A DNA stretch of 64,000 bases, taken from the NCBI GenBank assembly GCA_003576695.1, contig QOZQ01000014.1, forward strand, positions 114,943-178,942, read 5' to 3'. Positions 1-9,069 of the stretch are shown piece after piece (within the stretch, counting starts at the first letter, position 1; every line of letters begins with the position of its first letter). The position numbers and the translations under genes are program-made. Source of the stretch: Taklimakanibacter lacteus. Its GTDB lineage: Bacteria; Pseudomonadota; Alphaproteobacteria; Rhizobiales; Aestuariivirgaceae. The notes under the pieces were generated by a model that was not told the DNA's origin, did not search any database, and saw nothing but the letters and a program-made list of their open reading frames with translations.

Positions 1-488
1 ACGCCATAGGCCGTGTCCGCCGGCATGCGCGCCAGAGTAAGCGGCACGCCCCAATGGTTGTTGAAGGAGGCGACCGAGGCATGGGTGTAGCCTGAGGCCG
101 AGAGCGCAAGCCGCAGCATTTCCTTGGTGCTGGTCTTGCCGACGCTGCCGGTGACGGCGATGATCCTGGCCTTCGAGCGCGCCCGCGCCCAAAGCCCCAT
201 TTTCTCAAGCGCTTTGAGCACGTCATCGACGATGAGCAGCGGCCCAGCGGCCTGCATCGCTTCCGTTGGACGCGATACGATCGCCAGACCAGCGCCGCCG
301 GCGAGCGCCACATGCGCATAGTCATGACCATCGACCCGGTCGCCCTTGATCGCGGCGAAGATGTCGCCTTTCGTAACGCTGCGGCTGTCGATCGAGACGC
401 CGGTCAGCGGCGCGGCGACATGGCCGCGCAAGGCCCCGCCGGTCGCGGCGACCAGCTCATCGATGGTCCACAATGCCTGCTCAGCCAT
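1..488 (-). CDS. murF: MurF, UDP-MurNAc-tripeptide--D-Ala-D-Ala ligase (N-terminal part, cut by window edge)
   Basis: Reading down from an ATG at 488 gives 162 codons open to the window edge. The fragment starts MAEQALWTIDEL and carries the Mur-ligase N-terminal motif VSIDSRSVTKGD (about residues 31-42) and the ATP-binding loop TGSVGKTST (113-121), followed by the FNNHWGVPLTL segment typical of MurF. MurF adds D-Ala-D-Ala to the UDP-MurNAc-tripeptide in the cytoplasm, the last soluble step of peptidoglycan precursor synthesis. Its first codons overlap the end of murE by 8 bp, so the two are translationally coupled. The C-terminal substrate and ligase domains lie outside the window. Identity is secure from motifs and gene order. 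Confidence 0.95.
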   Translation of the reverse strand, partial: MAEQALWTIDELVAATGGALRGHVAAPLTGVSIDSRSVTKGDIFAAIKGDRVDGHDYAHVALAGGAGLAIVSRPTEAMQAAGPLLIVDDVLKALEKMGLWARARSKARIIAVTGSVGKTSTKEMLRLALSASGYTHASVASFNNHWGVPLTLARMPADTAYG

Positions 489-1947
489 GATAGTCCCGCC
501 CGGCGACTGCCGCCTCGACCGCCTCGTGATCGCTGAACGGCAGCACCTTGGTGCCGATGGTTTGTCCCGGCTCGTGGCCCTTGCCGGCGACCAGCAGGAT
601 ATCGCCTTCCTGCAGCGCCTCGACCGCGGTACGGATGGCGAGCGCCCGGTCGCCGATCTCGATTCCGCCGGGGCATGCCGCCATCACCGCGGCGCGGATG
701 ACGGCAGGATCTTCCGTACGCGGATTATCGTCGGTCACATAGGGGATGTCGGCGAGCCTGGCGACAACGGCGCCCATCAGCGGGCGCTTGCCCTTGTCGC
801 GGTCGCCGCCGCAGCCGAAGACGACGGCGAGCTTGCGCTTCACATAGGGGCGCAGAGCTAGGATCGCTTTCTCGAGCGCGTCCGGTGTATGGGCGAAGTC
901 GACGAAGATCGGCGCGCCGCGGGCCGAGTTGGCGACGAGATCGAGACGGCCCTTCGCCCCCTTGAGCGATTCGAGCGCATGCAGCACGAGCGCCTCTTCG
1001 CCGCCCGTGGCGATGACGAGGCCGGCCGCGACCAGCGCATTGGAGACCTGGAAATCACCGACCAGCGGCAGATAGATTTCATGCTGGCCGTTCTTCGTCG
1101 CGAGCACGAGGCGCTGGCCGAAACCATCGCGCACGCAGGAGACGAGCTTGAGATCGCCGCCCTTCTCGCCGACGGTGAAGATGTCGAGGCCGTGCGCCTT
1201 CGATCGCGCCACCACATCCTTGGCGATCTCGACATCGGCATTGATGACCGCGGGCGCGCCTTGGGGCAGCAATTCGGAGAACAGCCGCATCTTGGCGGCG
1301 AAGTAGTCCTCGAATGTCGGGTGATAGTCGAGATGATCGCGCGTCAGATTGGTGAAGCCGGCCGCCGCCAGGCGCACGCCGTCGAGCCTGAACTGGGCGA
1401 GGCCATGGCTCGATGCCTCCATGGCGAGATGCGTGACATGGTCCTGCGCCAGGCCGGCGAGGGCATGATGCAGCTTCACCGGATCGGGTGTCGTATGGGC
1501 GAGATACTCCTCGCCTTCCGGACCGACGATGCCGATCGTTCCGATGCTCGCGGCGCGAAAGCCCATCGACTGCCACATCTGGCGCACGAAGGCGGCGACC
1601 GAGGTCTTGCCGTTGGTGCCGGTGACGGCAACCACGATGTCGGGCTGGCTGCCGGCGAAGCGCGAGGCGATGCGGGCGAAGAGCTGATGCGGGTTGGCCG
1701 ACTTGATGAGGATCGAGCTGGCAGGCGCGGCGGCGGCCGAGGCGCCCGCGATCACCGCGGCCGCCCCCGCCTCGACGGCCTGCGGGATGAACTGTGCGCC
1801 ATCGACCCTGCTGCCCGGCAGCGCCGCGAAGAGATAGCCGGGTTTCACCTGCCGGCTGTCGGCGGTGAGGCCGGAGATCGCAGCATCCTTGGCGTCCTTG
1901 GGCAAGGCCGCATCATCCGCGAGAAGCCGTGAGAGAAGGACGCTCAT
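481..1947 (-). CDS. murE: MurE, UDP-MurNAc-L-Ala-D-Glu--meso-diaminopimelate ligase
   Basis: 488 residues, the usual length for MurE. The ATP loop VTGTNGKTS is at residues 108-116, and the DNPR motif (in YVTDDNPRTEDP, roughly residue 410) marks ligases that add meso-diaminopimelate rather than lysine, so the organism has Gram-negative type peptidoglycan. The protein acts in the cytoplasm on UDP-MurNAc-dipeptide. It begins 2 bp after ftsI ends and its stop overlaps the murF start. No oddities were seen; the N-terminal MurE domain, central ATPase and C-terminal ligase domain are all present. Confidence 0.97.
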   Translation of the reverse strand: MSVLLSRLLADDAALPKDAKDAAISGLTADSRQVKPGYLFAALPGSRVDGAQFIPQAVEAGAAAVIAGASAAAAPASSILIKSANPHQLFARIASRFAGSQPDIVVAVTGTNGKTSVAAFVRQMWQSMGFRAASIGTIGIVGPEGEEYLAHTTPDPVKLHHALAGLAQDHVTHLAMEASSHGLAQFRLDGVRLAAAGFTNLTRDHLDYHPTFEDYFAAKMRLFSELLPQGAPAVINADVEIAKDVVARSKAHGLDIFTVGEKGGDLKLVSCVRDGFGQRLVLATKNGQHEIYLPLVGDFQVSNALVAAGLVIATGGEEALVLHALESLKGAKGRLDLVANSARGAPIFVDFAHTPDALEKAILALRPYVKRKLAVVFGCGGDRDKGKRPLMGAVVARLADIPYVTDDNPRTEDPAVIRAAVMAACPGGIEIGDRALAIRTAVEALQEGDILLVAGKGHEPGQTIGTKVLPFSDHEAVEAAVAGRDYHG

Positions 1948-1949
1948 CG

Positions 1950-3635
1950 TCAGGTCCTGCCCTCCTTCTGCGCCTGCTTGGCAATGGCCTTGCGCTCGTC
2001 ATCGGTGAGGATGGGCTCGACGCCGAGCAAGGGCGCGATGCGCGCGACGATGTTGCCCCCCGTCGGCACCGCGTTCCAGCCGGAGGTCGAGAAGCCATAG
2101 GTCTCGGGTGTCGCCTGCGGCTCGTCCAGCAGCACCATGACGACATATTGCGGATTTTCCATCGGGAAGGCGCCGGTAAAGACCGTCAGGTTCCTGCTTT
2201 TGTCGTAACGCCCGTTCACGACTTTTTCGGCCGTGCCGGTCTTGCCGCCGATGCGATAGCCGGGGGCTTTGGCATTGGCCGAGCGGGCGCTGCCCTCCAG
2301 ACCGTTGAGGCGGAACAGATAGCGCAGCGTCTCGCTGGTCTTGGGCTTCACCACGCGCTTCGCCATCGCCCGCGCGTCAGCCGCGTCACGCTTGAGGAAG
2401 GTCACCGGAAGCATATTTCCATCGTTGAGCAAACCCGCTACCACCTGTGCTCCTTGCAGGGGCTGTACGGCGAAACCGTGGCCGAAGGCGATGGTCGCCT
2501 GAACCAGCCTGCCCCAGCGTTTTGGCAGGATTGGCTTGGCGTTCTCCGGAAGCTCGGTCACCAGCCGGTCCATCAGCCCGACCCGGCGCAGGAACGCCTG
2601 ATGCCGTTCCGCATCGACGCCCAGGACCATGCGCGCCGTGCCGATATTGGACGAGTTGGTGAAAACCTCGGGCAATGACAGGATGCGCCGCGTCGGCTGG
2701 AAGTCGTGGATGACGGCGCGTCCGATCACCAGGGGCGCGCGCGCATCGAACCGGCTCGTCAGATCGGCGACGCCATAGTCGAGCGCCATCGCAAAGGACA
2801 CCGCCTTGATGACCGAGCCCAGCTCGAAGACGCCGCTCGTCATCCGGTTGGCCTGGTCGAAGGTGAAATTCTTGTCCGGCTGATTGGGGTTGAAATCGGG
2901 CAGCGAGACGAGACCCAGCACCTCGCCGGAGCGCACATCGAGCACGATGGCGCCGCCCGCCTTGGCACGGAACTTGGCGATCCCCTTGGCGAGCTCATCG
3001 GCAAGGGCGTGCTGCACCCGGATATCGATCGAGAGCACCGCCGGCATGGCCCGGCTGTTGTCCTCGCCGAGCGAGGCGGTATAGAGCGCACCCTGGTCAT
3101 CGAGGAATTTCTCGATGCCGGCGATGCCTTTCGAATCGACATCGACATAGCCCAGCACATGGCTGGCGAGCCGCCCCATCGGATAGACCCGCTTGGTTTC
3201 CGCCCGGAAGCCGATACCGGGTATGCCCAGATTGTGGATGGCATCGCGCTCGCTCGGGCTGACTTCGCGCTTGAGATAGACGAAGGCGCGATTGGGCTGC
3301 GCGAGCTTCTGGCGCAGCGTCTTGGCATCGAGATCGGGCACCGTGGCGGTCAGCAGCTCGACCGCCTCGTCGACATCGAGAATCTTGCGCGGATCGGCAT
3401 AGAGCGAGAAGAACGACACGTCGGTGGCGAGCACGACGCCGTTGCGGTCGACGATATCGGGCCTTGGCACTCTTTCACTGTATTCGGCGGCGGGCTTCTC
3501 CGGCCGGCCCTGCCATACAGTGAGATAGCCGAGCTGCGCGCTGATCGTCGTGAAGAACACGATGAATCCGAAAGAGACGAGCCGCAGCCGGTTGCGTCCG
3601 GGAAGGCTGCCATTTTTTCGCGGCGAAACCAGCAT
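1950..3635 (-). CDS. ftsI: FtsI (PBP3), septal peptidoglycan transpeptidase
   Basis: Class B penicillin-binding protein that cross-links septal peptidoglycan in the periplasm with FtsW. One N-terminal membrane segment (about residues 18-36) is followed by a dimerisation domain and a transpeptidase domain holding the three catalytic motifs: SVIK (Ser about 274), SSN (about 329-331) and KTG (about 466-468). I chose the ATG at 3635 (561 aa): it lies 7 bp after the ftsL stop and has GGAG/AAGG just upstream. An in-frame ATG at 3677 would overlap ftsL by 35 bp and adds residues unlike the family. Confidence 0.95.
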   Translation of the reverse strand: MLVSPRKNGSLPGRNRLRLVSFGFIVFFTTISAQLGYLTVWQGRPEKPAAEYSERVPRPDIVDRNGVVLATDVSFFSLYADPRKILDVDEAVELLTATVPDLDAKTLRQKLAQPNRAFVYLKREVSPSERDAIHNLGIPGIGFRAETKRVYPMGRLASHVLGYVDVDSKGIAGIEKFLDDQGALYTASLGEDNSRAMPAVLSIDIRVQHALADELAKGIAKFRAKAGGAIVLDVRSGEVLGLVSLPDFNPNQPDKNFTFDQANRMTSGVFELGSVIKAVSFAMALDYGVADLTSRFDARAPLVIGRAVIHDFQPTRRILSLPEVFTNSSNIGTARMVLGVDAERHQAFLRRVGLMDRLVTELPENAKPILPKRWGRLVQATIAFGHGFAVQPLQGAQVVAGLLNDGNMLPVTFLKRDAADARAMAKRVVKPKTSETLRYLFRLNGLEGSARSANAKAPGYRIGGKTGTAEKVVNGRYDKSRNLTVFTGAFPMENPQYVVMVLLDEPQATPETYGFSTSGWNAVPTGGNIVARIAPLLGVEPILTDDERKAIAKQAQKEGRT

Positions 3636-3642
3636 ATTAGCC

Positions 3643-3996
3643 TTACTCCATCGCCTTGAGAATGTCGCCGATCGCATCCTTGCCCGCTTCCTCCAGCTTG
3701 ACGGGAGGTTCGGCCGGCACGCGTGCCGCGAGCTCGTCGATCCTGACGAATTGATCGGGCGAGATGCGCTTGAGTGTCAGATGCTGCTCGGCCAGGCGCT
3801 GCAGCCGCTCGGGCCGGATCAGGCTGGACCATTCGGCACCGAGAAGCCCGATGGTCTCCTTCTCATTGGCGATGGCGCCCTGCGACCGCGCGATCTGGCG
3901 CTCGACGCCGCGGATCGAATGTTCCAGCGAATAGAGCACATAGGCGGCGCACAGAACCGCCAGCACCAGACACGCGTTGAAAGTCCTGATCCACAT
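3643..3996 (-). CDS. ftsL: FtsL, cell division bitopic membrane protein
   Basis: A 117-residue protein with a short cytoplasmic start, a membrane segment at about residues 7-25 (FNACLVLAVLCAAYVLYSLE), then a predicted coiled-coil (HSIRGVERQIARSQGAIANE) in the periplasm. Size, topology and position between rsmH and ftsI identify it as FtsL, the partner of FtsB/FtsQ that licenses FtsWI. The start MWIRTF at 3996 is 1 bp after the rsmH stop; a longer open frame to 4188 runs through rsmH and is not used. FtsL is poorly conserved in sequence, so context carries much of the call. Confidence 0.88.
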   Translation of the reverse strand: MWIRTFNACLVLAVLCAAYVLYSLEHSIRGVERQIARSQGAIANEKETIGLLGAEWSSLIRPERLQRLAEQHLTLKRISPDQFVRIDELAARVPAEPPVKLEEAGKDAIGDILKAME

Positions 3997-3997
3997 T

Positions 3998-5008
3998 TCA
4001 GTTGCGCTGCCCTTCGATGTGCGGAACCGCGATATCGTCGAGATTGAGAGGCAGTGGCGAGGCGGCGGTGCGTTCCCCGGCACGTAATTTGGCCGACCGG
4101 GCGCGCGGATTCTCCGCGATCTCCGCGCTTCCCGCCTCCTGATGGCCGCGGAACAGCGGCACGAAGCGTGCCGCCATCTCGGCCTCACGGCCCGGCATAT
4201 GGCGCGACGCTGCCGGCAGCTTGCCGCTCCGTTCGGCGAAAAAGCGTTTCACGATCCGGTCCTCGAGCGAATGAAAGGTCACGACGGTGAGACGGCCGCC
4301 GGGCTTGAGCAGGCGTTCGGCCGCCGCCAGCGCATGGGCGAGCTCATCGAGCTCGCGGTTCACATAGATGCGCAGCGCCTGGAAGGTGCGCGTGGCGGGA
4401 TGGATGCGGTCCTGCGGACGCTGGCGCCCGGTCGCTCTCTCGATGGCGCGGACCAGCGCCTGGGTGGTGAGAATGGGCTCGGCGCCCCGCGCCTTGACGA
4501 TCGCCTGGGCGATCGCGCGGGCTTTGCGCTCCTCGCCCAATATGCCAATGATGCGCGACAGGTGCTCGGGCTCGGCGGCATTGACCACATCGGCCGCCGA
4601 CGGCCCCGCCTGCTCCATGCGCATGTCGAGCGGACCGTCCTTGGCGAAGGAGAAGCCGCGGGCGCCATCGTCGATCTGCATCGAGGAGACGCCGATATCG
4701 AGTGCCGCCCCGTCGATCATCGTGATGCCGAAGCGGCCGGCAAGCTCCTCCATGTCGCTGAACCGGCCTTCGACCAGGGTGAGACGGTCGGGAAAATCGG
4801 CCAGCATGGCCGCACCGCCGGCGATCGCTTCGGGGTCGCGATCGATGGCGAGGACCTTGCAGCGGGCGGCGGTGAGGATGGCGCGCGTATAGCCGCCGGC
4901 GCCGAAGGTTCCATCGACATAGATGCCGCCATCGCGCGGCGCCAGTGCCGACAGCACTTCCGCGAGCATCACCGGTTTGTGCCGGGCATCTGTGCTGGGC
5001 GGCGTCAT
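3998..5008 (-). CDS. rsmH: RsmH (MraW), 16S rRNA m4C1402 methyltransferase
   Basis: 336 residues. The N-terminus [13 protein letters not shown] and the SAM-binding loop [11 protein letters not shown] (about 31-41) are typical of RsmH, as is the late motif [13 protein letters not shown]. It N4-methylates cytidine 1402 in the decoding centre of 16S rRNA. It heads the division cluster here. In most bacteria mraZ lies immediately upstream; here the 200 bp upstream lead directly into rnpB and no mraZ frame is visible. The start is [10 protein letters not shown] at 5008. Confidence 0.96.
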   Translation of the reverse strand: MTPPSTDARHKPVMLAEVLSALAPRDGGIYVDGTFGAGGYTRAILTAARCKVLAIDRDPEAIAGGAAMLADFPDRLTLVEGRFSDMEELAGRFGITMIDGAALDIGVSSMQIDDGARGFSFAKDGPLDMRMEQAGPSAADVVNAAEPEHLSRIIGILGEERKARAIAQAIVKARGAEPILTTQALVRAIERATGRQRPQDRIHPATRTFQALRIYVNRELDELAHALAAAERLLKPGGRLTVVTFHSLEDRIVKRFFAERSGKLPAASRHMPGREAEMAARFVPLFRGHQEAGSAEIAENPRARSAKLRAGERTAASPLPLNLDDIAVPHIEGQRN

Positions 5009-5157
5009 GGTTTTCGGTACGGTGAACAGATTACTAATGCAAAGGCGACAATGCTCCGTACCGCCTTAACAAATCGTTTCGACAACGCCTTGTCAGCGCG
5101 CTTCCCGGCGAGGTGGAATCACTTCGCCGAAAAGGATTCGCGCCAAATCAATATTCT

Positions 5158-5200
5158 GGAGCAAATCCCAAAGTCTTCTAACTTTGGCGGGATTTGCTCC
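5158..5200 (-). terminator. Long hairpin downstream of rnpB
   Basis: The arms GGAGCAAATCCC...AAAGT and ACTTTGGCGGGATTTGCTCC pair around a 7-nt loop, with a 3-nt bulge. It starts just beyond the 3' end of rnpB and ahead of the rsmH promoter region, so it probably ends or processes the rnpB transcript. There is no strong T-run, so intrinsic termination is only inferred; it could also be a copy of a dispersed palindrome. Confidence 0.5.
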
Positions 5201-5212
5201 GACAGGAAATAA

Positions 5213-5606
5213 AGGTGCCAGCCGGCCTGTAAGCCGGGTTCTGTTCACGCCCCGAGGGGCGCTCGATGACCATTCATCTGGAGCGCGTGTCGCCACGCGC
5301 TTCGCGCGACCAACCCGGGCGGCGGGCTGAAAACGACCCTGGGCCCGAAGGCCCATGCCGCCCCTATTCGGTCTTGCTCCCGGTGGGGTTTACCGTGCCG
5401 CGCCCGTTGCCGGCCGCGCGGTGCGCTCTTGCCGCACCGTTTCACCCTTGCTTCGGACTGATCTGAAGCGGTCTGTTCTCTGTGGCACTATCCCTGGGGT
5501 TACCCCCGCCGGGCGTTACCCGGCACCGTATTTCCATGGAGCCCGGACTTTCCTCCCGGGAGGCGCAAGGCCTCCCCGGCGGCCATCCGGCCAGCTGGCG
5601 GACTCA
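5213..5606 (-). ncRNA. rnpB: RNase P RNA, bacterial class A
   Basis: Catalytic RNA of RNase P, which trims tRNA 5' ends. On the minus strand the conserved start-side core GAGGAAAGTCCGGGCTC is at 5554-5538, CAGGGATAGTGCCACAGAGA follows at about 5505-5485, and the 3' end AACCCGGCTTACAGG is at about 5240-5226. The P1 stem is visible: GCCAGCTGGCC (5599-5589) pairs with GGCCGGCTGGC (5227-5217) with one wobble pair. The ends are set from P1 and may be a few bases off. The short reading frames crossing this stretch are shadows. Confidence 0.95.
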
Positions 5607-5715
5607 CAGTTAGGAGTCCGGGGACACAACGTCAACCCTCGCGAGAGGCCTTGAAAAACCAATTGAATCGGGGCGCCGCTTACCCATCTATGGCCCGTTC
5701 AAAAGGAACCTCTCG

Positions 5716-6099
5716 ATGACGACTTTCGCCGCTGCCGCCCCCTTCGACCTCGCAGACCAGGCTCGCCGGCTGGCGCGGCTGAGGCAGCTGGCCCGTATCA
5801 TGGACACGGCTTTGCGCATTCCCGGCACGCGCATCCGCTTCGGCGCCGATTCGGCGCTCGGTCTGATCCCGGGCGCCGGCGATGTCATCGGCCTCGGCAT
5901 TTCACTCTTCGCCTTCACCGAGGCCGTGCGCTTGGGCGTCCCGCCCCGCCTGCTGGCTCGGATGATCGGCAATATCGCCATCGACACCGGGCTTGGCACC
6001 ATCCCCGTCGCCGGTGACATTTTTGACTTGTTCTTCAAGTCGAATACGCGGAATCTTAAACTGCTGCTTGAGCATCTGGAGCGGGAGACGAAGATGTGA
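5716..6099 (+). CDS. DUF4112 family small membrane-associated protein
   Basis: 127 residues starting MTTFAAAAPFDLADQ. It contains the DUF4112 signature: RFGADSALGLIPGAGDVIG (about 41-59) and a second LGTIPVAGDIFDLFFKSN segment (about 93-110), with hydrophobic stretches between. The family's function is unknown. It is followed with a 4-bp overlap by another small membrane protein, so the pair is probably one transcript. GGAACC lies just ahead of the ATG. Confidence 0.85.
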   Translation: MTTFAAAAPFDLADQARRLARLRQLARIMDTALRIPGTRIRFGADSALGLIPGAGDVIGLGISLFAFTEAVRLGVPPRLLARMIGNIAIDTGLGTIPVAGDIFDLFFKSNTRNLKLLLEHLERETKM

Positions 6100-6398
6100 G
6101 GGGGCTCGTATGGTTCGTTGCCTGGCTTTGCGTCGGCCTCTGGAGCGCGATCGCGGTCGCAGGCTACTGGCTGATCGATGTCCTGACCGGCATTGCCGCC
6201 AACAATGCAGACAAGATTGGCGGTGATCCCGAGACAGCCGAATTCATCAACTGGCTGGCCCTCCTCTTGCAGAGCATCGGCAGTATCACCGCCGTGATCC
6301 TCTGGGCGGTGATTGCGATCGCGATACTGGGTATCGCCTGGCTCATCACCCGATTGATCGGTAGGCCTTCGGGGGCACAACCCCCGGCCCCGACCTGA
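6096..6398 (+). CDS. Small two-helix membrane protein, function unknown
   Basis: A 100-residue protein using a GTG that overlaps the stop of the DUF4112 gene by 4 bp (ATGTGAGG). Two clear membrane segments, at about residues 4-24 (WFVAWLCVGLWSAIAVAGYW) and 60-85 (ITAVILWAVIAIAILGIAWL), surround a polar loop, and the tail is proline-rich. I do not recognise a family. The overlap argues that it is translated together with the DUF4112 protein, and the two may act together at the membrane. Confidence 0.75.
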   Translation: MRGLVWFVAWLCVGLWSAIAVAGYWLIDVLTGIAANNADKIGGDPETAEFINWLALLLQSIGSITAVILWAVIAIAILGIAWLITRLIGRPSGAQPPAPT

Positions 6399-6493
6399 AC
6401 GCCACTTACCGCTAACCCGCAACTCGGCTATGAGTCGGTTTCCGGGTTGCGGCCCGCCTGCGATGCAGAGGCGCCGCGTGAGAGAGGGTGGAT

Positions 6494-6952
6494 ATGTGGA
6501 CGCGCTGTCTGCTGGCCGCGATATTGGCCTGCGCTGCTTTGCCGGCCTGGGCGCAGGAACGCGAATGGATTTTCGATACTGGCGATGAGGACGCCTATCT
6601 CGTCTTTGGCGTGCCTGATTCGGATGATGCCGGCATCAGCTTCGGCTGCACCTTGCAATCGGGCGAGATCCGCATCTTTGTCCCGGAAGCCGGCGAAGAC
6701 CTCAAGCCGGACGACAAGATCAACTTGGTGGTGACGGTCGGCGGCAAGGACTTCAGCTTTGCCGGCGTGACGACCCCCAATGAAATGTCGGGGACAACCA
6801 GCGCCGAAGCTGTCATGCGGGCGGACGATCCCATTTTCCCCGAACTGCGCAAGGCAGACCGCTTCACGGTCAAGACCGGCAGGGAAGAGAACACCTTTCC
6901 GCTCGAGGGCTCCGATTTCGAGAGCCTGGTGCACGCCTGCACCAAGGGCTGA
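6494..6952 (+). CDS. Hypothetical exported protein
   Basis: 152 residues. A signal peptide (MWTRCLLAAILACAALPAWA, cleavage before QEREW) leads into an acidic domain of about 130 residues with two cysteines (about 49 and 149), predicted beta-rich. No known domain recognised. I start at the ATG at 6494, preceded by AGAGAGG at 7-bp spacing, rather than the in-frame GTG at 6488. It is transcribed alone, toward the converging amidase gene. Confidence 0.75.
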   Translation: MWTRCLLAAILACAALPAWAQEREWIFDTGDEDAYLVFGVPDSDDAGISFGCTLQSGEIRIFVPEAGEDLKPDDKINLVVTVGGKDFSFAGVTTPNEMSGTTSAEAVMRADDPIFPELRKADRFTVKTGREENTFPLEGSDFESLVHACTKG

Positions 6953-6978
6953 CCTCTATCTTCCAGATCGCGATCAGG

Positions 6979-7743
6979 TCAGGTCGGGGCGACCGCCACT
7001 TCCGGCAACGCATCCAGCAGATGCCGTAAGGTCTCGATCGTCGAGCGGTCGGCAATGCCGTCGATGCGAACGGGGCGGAAATGCCGCTGGAAGGCGCTCA
7101 CCACGGATTTGGTCTCGGGCCCGAACGCACCGGTGATCTCGATGCCATAGCCATAGAGCGCCAGCATCGCCTGCAGCGCCTCGACCGCCTCTCCGCTGTC
7201 GCCCTGCTGCAGGAACTGACCACCGCCCAGCCGGTGCGGCGGCACCCAATGGCCGAGCCCCTGCTCATGGAGCCTCTTCCAGTCGAATTTCTCGCCCGGA
7301 TCGATCTTGCGGCCGGGCGCCACGTCGGAATGCGCCAGCACATGCTCGGGCCTGATCGCATGACGGGCAACGATGTCGCGTCCGAGCGCCACGACGGCCG
7401 CCATCTGCTTTTCGGGGAAATCCGCATAGCCGCGATCATGTCCAGGATTATGGATCTCGATGCCGATCGAGCATGAATTGATGTCGCGCTCACCCTTCCA
7501 GAGCGACCGCCCGGCATGCCAGGCACGCAGATCCTCATCGACCATCTGCGTGATGCGGCCGTCGCAATCGACCAGATAGTGGCACGAGACTTTCGAGGCC
7601 GGGTTGCACAGCCAGGCGCAAGCCGTCTCGGCGCTCTCCATGCCGGTATAGTGGAGCAGCAATATGCGCGCCGTCTTGCCCTTCTGGCGTGGCTCGACAT
7701 TGGGCGACGGCATGACATGGTGCCGGAGGCTGGTTCCCTTCAC
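6979..7743 (-). CDS. N-acetylmuramoyl-L-alanine amidase (AmpD/AmiD type) with peptidoglycan-binding domain
   Basis: 254 residues with an Amidase_2 domain (about 25-160) and a C-terminal peptidoglycan-binding repeat (about 182-245, LQQGDSGEAVEALQAML). Likely zinc ligands are His31 (LLLHYTG), His138 (LAHSDVAPG) and Asp148 (KIDPGEKF). It would cleave the amide between MurNAc or anhydroMurNAc and the stem peptide, in cell-wall turnover or recycling. No clear signal peptide. The GTG at 7743 overlaps the stop of the DnaJ-domain gene by 4 bp; an ATG at 7713 (MPSPNVEPRQ) is the alternative start. Confidence 0.88.
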   Translation of the reverse strand: MKGTSLRHHVMPSPNVEPRQKGKTARILLLHYTGMESAETACAWLCNPASKVSCHYLVDCDGRITQMVDEDLRAWHAGRSLWKGERDINSCSIGIEIHNPGHDRGYADFPEKQMAAVVALGRDIVARHAIRPEHVLAHSDVAPGRKIDPGEKFDWKRLHEQGLGHWVPPHRLGGGQFLQQGDSGEAVEALQAMLALYGYGIEITGAFGPETKSVVSAFQRHFRPVRIDGIADRSTIETLRHLLDALPEVAVAPT

Positions 7744-8426
7744 AGATTGCGCTCCCGGGCAATCTGCTCATAGGCGGCATTGATGCGCGCCAGTCGCTCG
7801 GTCGCGACCTCGATCATCTCGGGCGGCATGCCGGCGGCAATATGCTTGTCGGGGTGGTGATCGCGCACCAGCTTGCGGTAGTGCTTGCGTACCTCATCGT
7901 CGCTGGCGAAATCCTCGATGCCGAGGATGATATAGGGGTCGTCCTTCGCCGGCACCAGATGTCGGGCCTTGATGCGGGCAAAGTCGCGCGCGGTGAAGCC
8001 GAAGATCTCCGCCACGCTTTCTAGATAGACAAGCTCGCGCTCATGCACGGCGCCGTCCGCCTTGGCGATGTGGAACAGGCTGTCGATGACATCCTCGAGG
8101 ACCTGCGGTTGGTCGGCGAACAGCCGTGCGAGCTGGCGCGCATAGGCGTCGTAGCCTGCCACATCCTGCTTGGCGAGATTGAACACCCGTGCCACCCCGC
8201 CCAGTTCGCGGTCGGGGACCCGGAAGACCTGTTTGAAGGCGGTGATCTCATCGCCGGTCACGATCCCGTCGGCCTTCGCCATCTTGGCACCGAGCGCGAT
8301 GACGCCGATGGTGAAGGTGATCGACATTTCCGGATTGGACCGCGGCTGGGTGATCTTCGCGAGGAAGGTCGAGACCGAGTCACCGATGGCGGAAATAACC
8401 TGACTTATGCGGGACCAGATGGACAT
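7740..8426 (-). CDS. TerB-DnaJ fusion, DjlA-like co-chaperone
   Basis: 228 residues from the ATG at 8426 (MSIWSRISQVIS). The middle (about 38-145) is a TerB-like helical domain with acidic repeats (AKADGIVTGDE, AKADGAVHERE). The C-terminus (about 163-228) is a J domain with HHPDK containing the HPD tripeptide needed to stimulate DnaK. DjlA proteins share this order but have an N-terminal membrane anchor; here the N-terminus is only weakly hydrophobic. It forms a two-gene unit with the downstream amidase (4-bp overlap). A longer frame to 8798 runs into the divergent gene and is not used. Confidence 0.87.
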   Translation of the reverse strand: MSIWSRISQVISAIGDSVSTFLAKITQPRSNPEMSITFTIGVIALGAKMAKADGIVTGDEITAFKQVFRVPDRELGGVARVFNLAKQDVAGYDAYARQLARLFADQPQVLEDVIDSLFHIAKADGAVHERELVYLESVAEIFGFTARDFARIKARHLVPAKDDPYIILGIEDFASDDEVRKHYRKLVRDHHPDKHIAAGMPPEMIEVATERLARINAAYEQIARERNL

Positions 8427-8556
8427 GTGCGGTGCAGCATAATGGATTCGGCGGCAAGCGCCAGCCAGCCTCCGGCCTGGCCGGGCAGCTCCGGCCGAAG
8501 CGTCTGAATTTCCCCGCAATTGACGGGAAGACTTCCCCCATGACAGGAAGGGTTCC

Positions 8557-9069
8557 ATGAAACTTGCAGCGACAGCCCTATCGGCCCTGGTCCTCGGCCT
8601 CTCCGCGCCTCTTTGCCCGGCCTGGTCGGAGGAAAAATTCGATTGCAAGAAGTCCGAGAATGTCGAGGTCGCCGAGACCCTCAAGCCGCTGATCGAAAAG
8701 GCCAGGCTGTGCAAGGGTCTCAAGAAGAAGGTCGATGCCGGCCTGTTCAAGGTGAAGATCAAGGTCGACCAGACCCGCTCGGTCGAGGTCGAGCACATCG
8801 ACTATTGCACCTCGGATGCCAGCCGCAAGATCGAAGGCACCGTCGCCGTCGAATGCTCGAGCGATGACGATGCCGAAGTCCATATCACGCTGGCCGAAAG
8901 CTTCGATGTCGCCATCGCGATCAGCAACAAGACCTGCGCGGTCACCGATTTCAGGATCGAGCCGCAAGGCGATATTGGCCGGCTGATCGCCAAGAACTCG
9001 GATTTCGAGGACAAGGTGCGCAAGGCGGTCGAGAAGGAGATCGCCAAGGCCTGCGACAGCGCTAGCTGA
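8557..9069 (+). CDS. Hypothetical exported protein
   Basis: 170 residues with a signal peptide (MKLAATALSALVLGLSAPLC, cleavage probably after PAWS). The mature part holds five cysteines, a lysine-rich helix (ARLCKGLKKKVDAGL) and alternating charged beta-like segments. A strong ribosome site GGAAGG precedes the ATG. No family recognised. Its 3' end overlaps the converging HIT gene by 8 bp. Confidence 0.78.
   Translation: MKLAATALSALVLGLSAPLCPAWSEEKFDCKKSENVEVAETLKPLIEKARLCKGLKKKVDAGLFKVKIKVDQTRSVEVEHIDYCTSDASRKIEGTVAVECSSDDDAEVHITLAESFDVAIAISNKTCAVTDFRIEPQGDIGRLIAKNSDFEDKVRKAVEKEIAKACDSAS

Noticed and set aside
889..1932. 347-codon plus-strand frame
   Set aside because: Antisense to murE, which has full motif support.
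5093..5654. Several short frames on both strands
   Set aside because: They cross the RNase P RNA and its flanks; the RNA structure explains the sequence.
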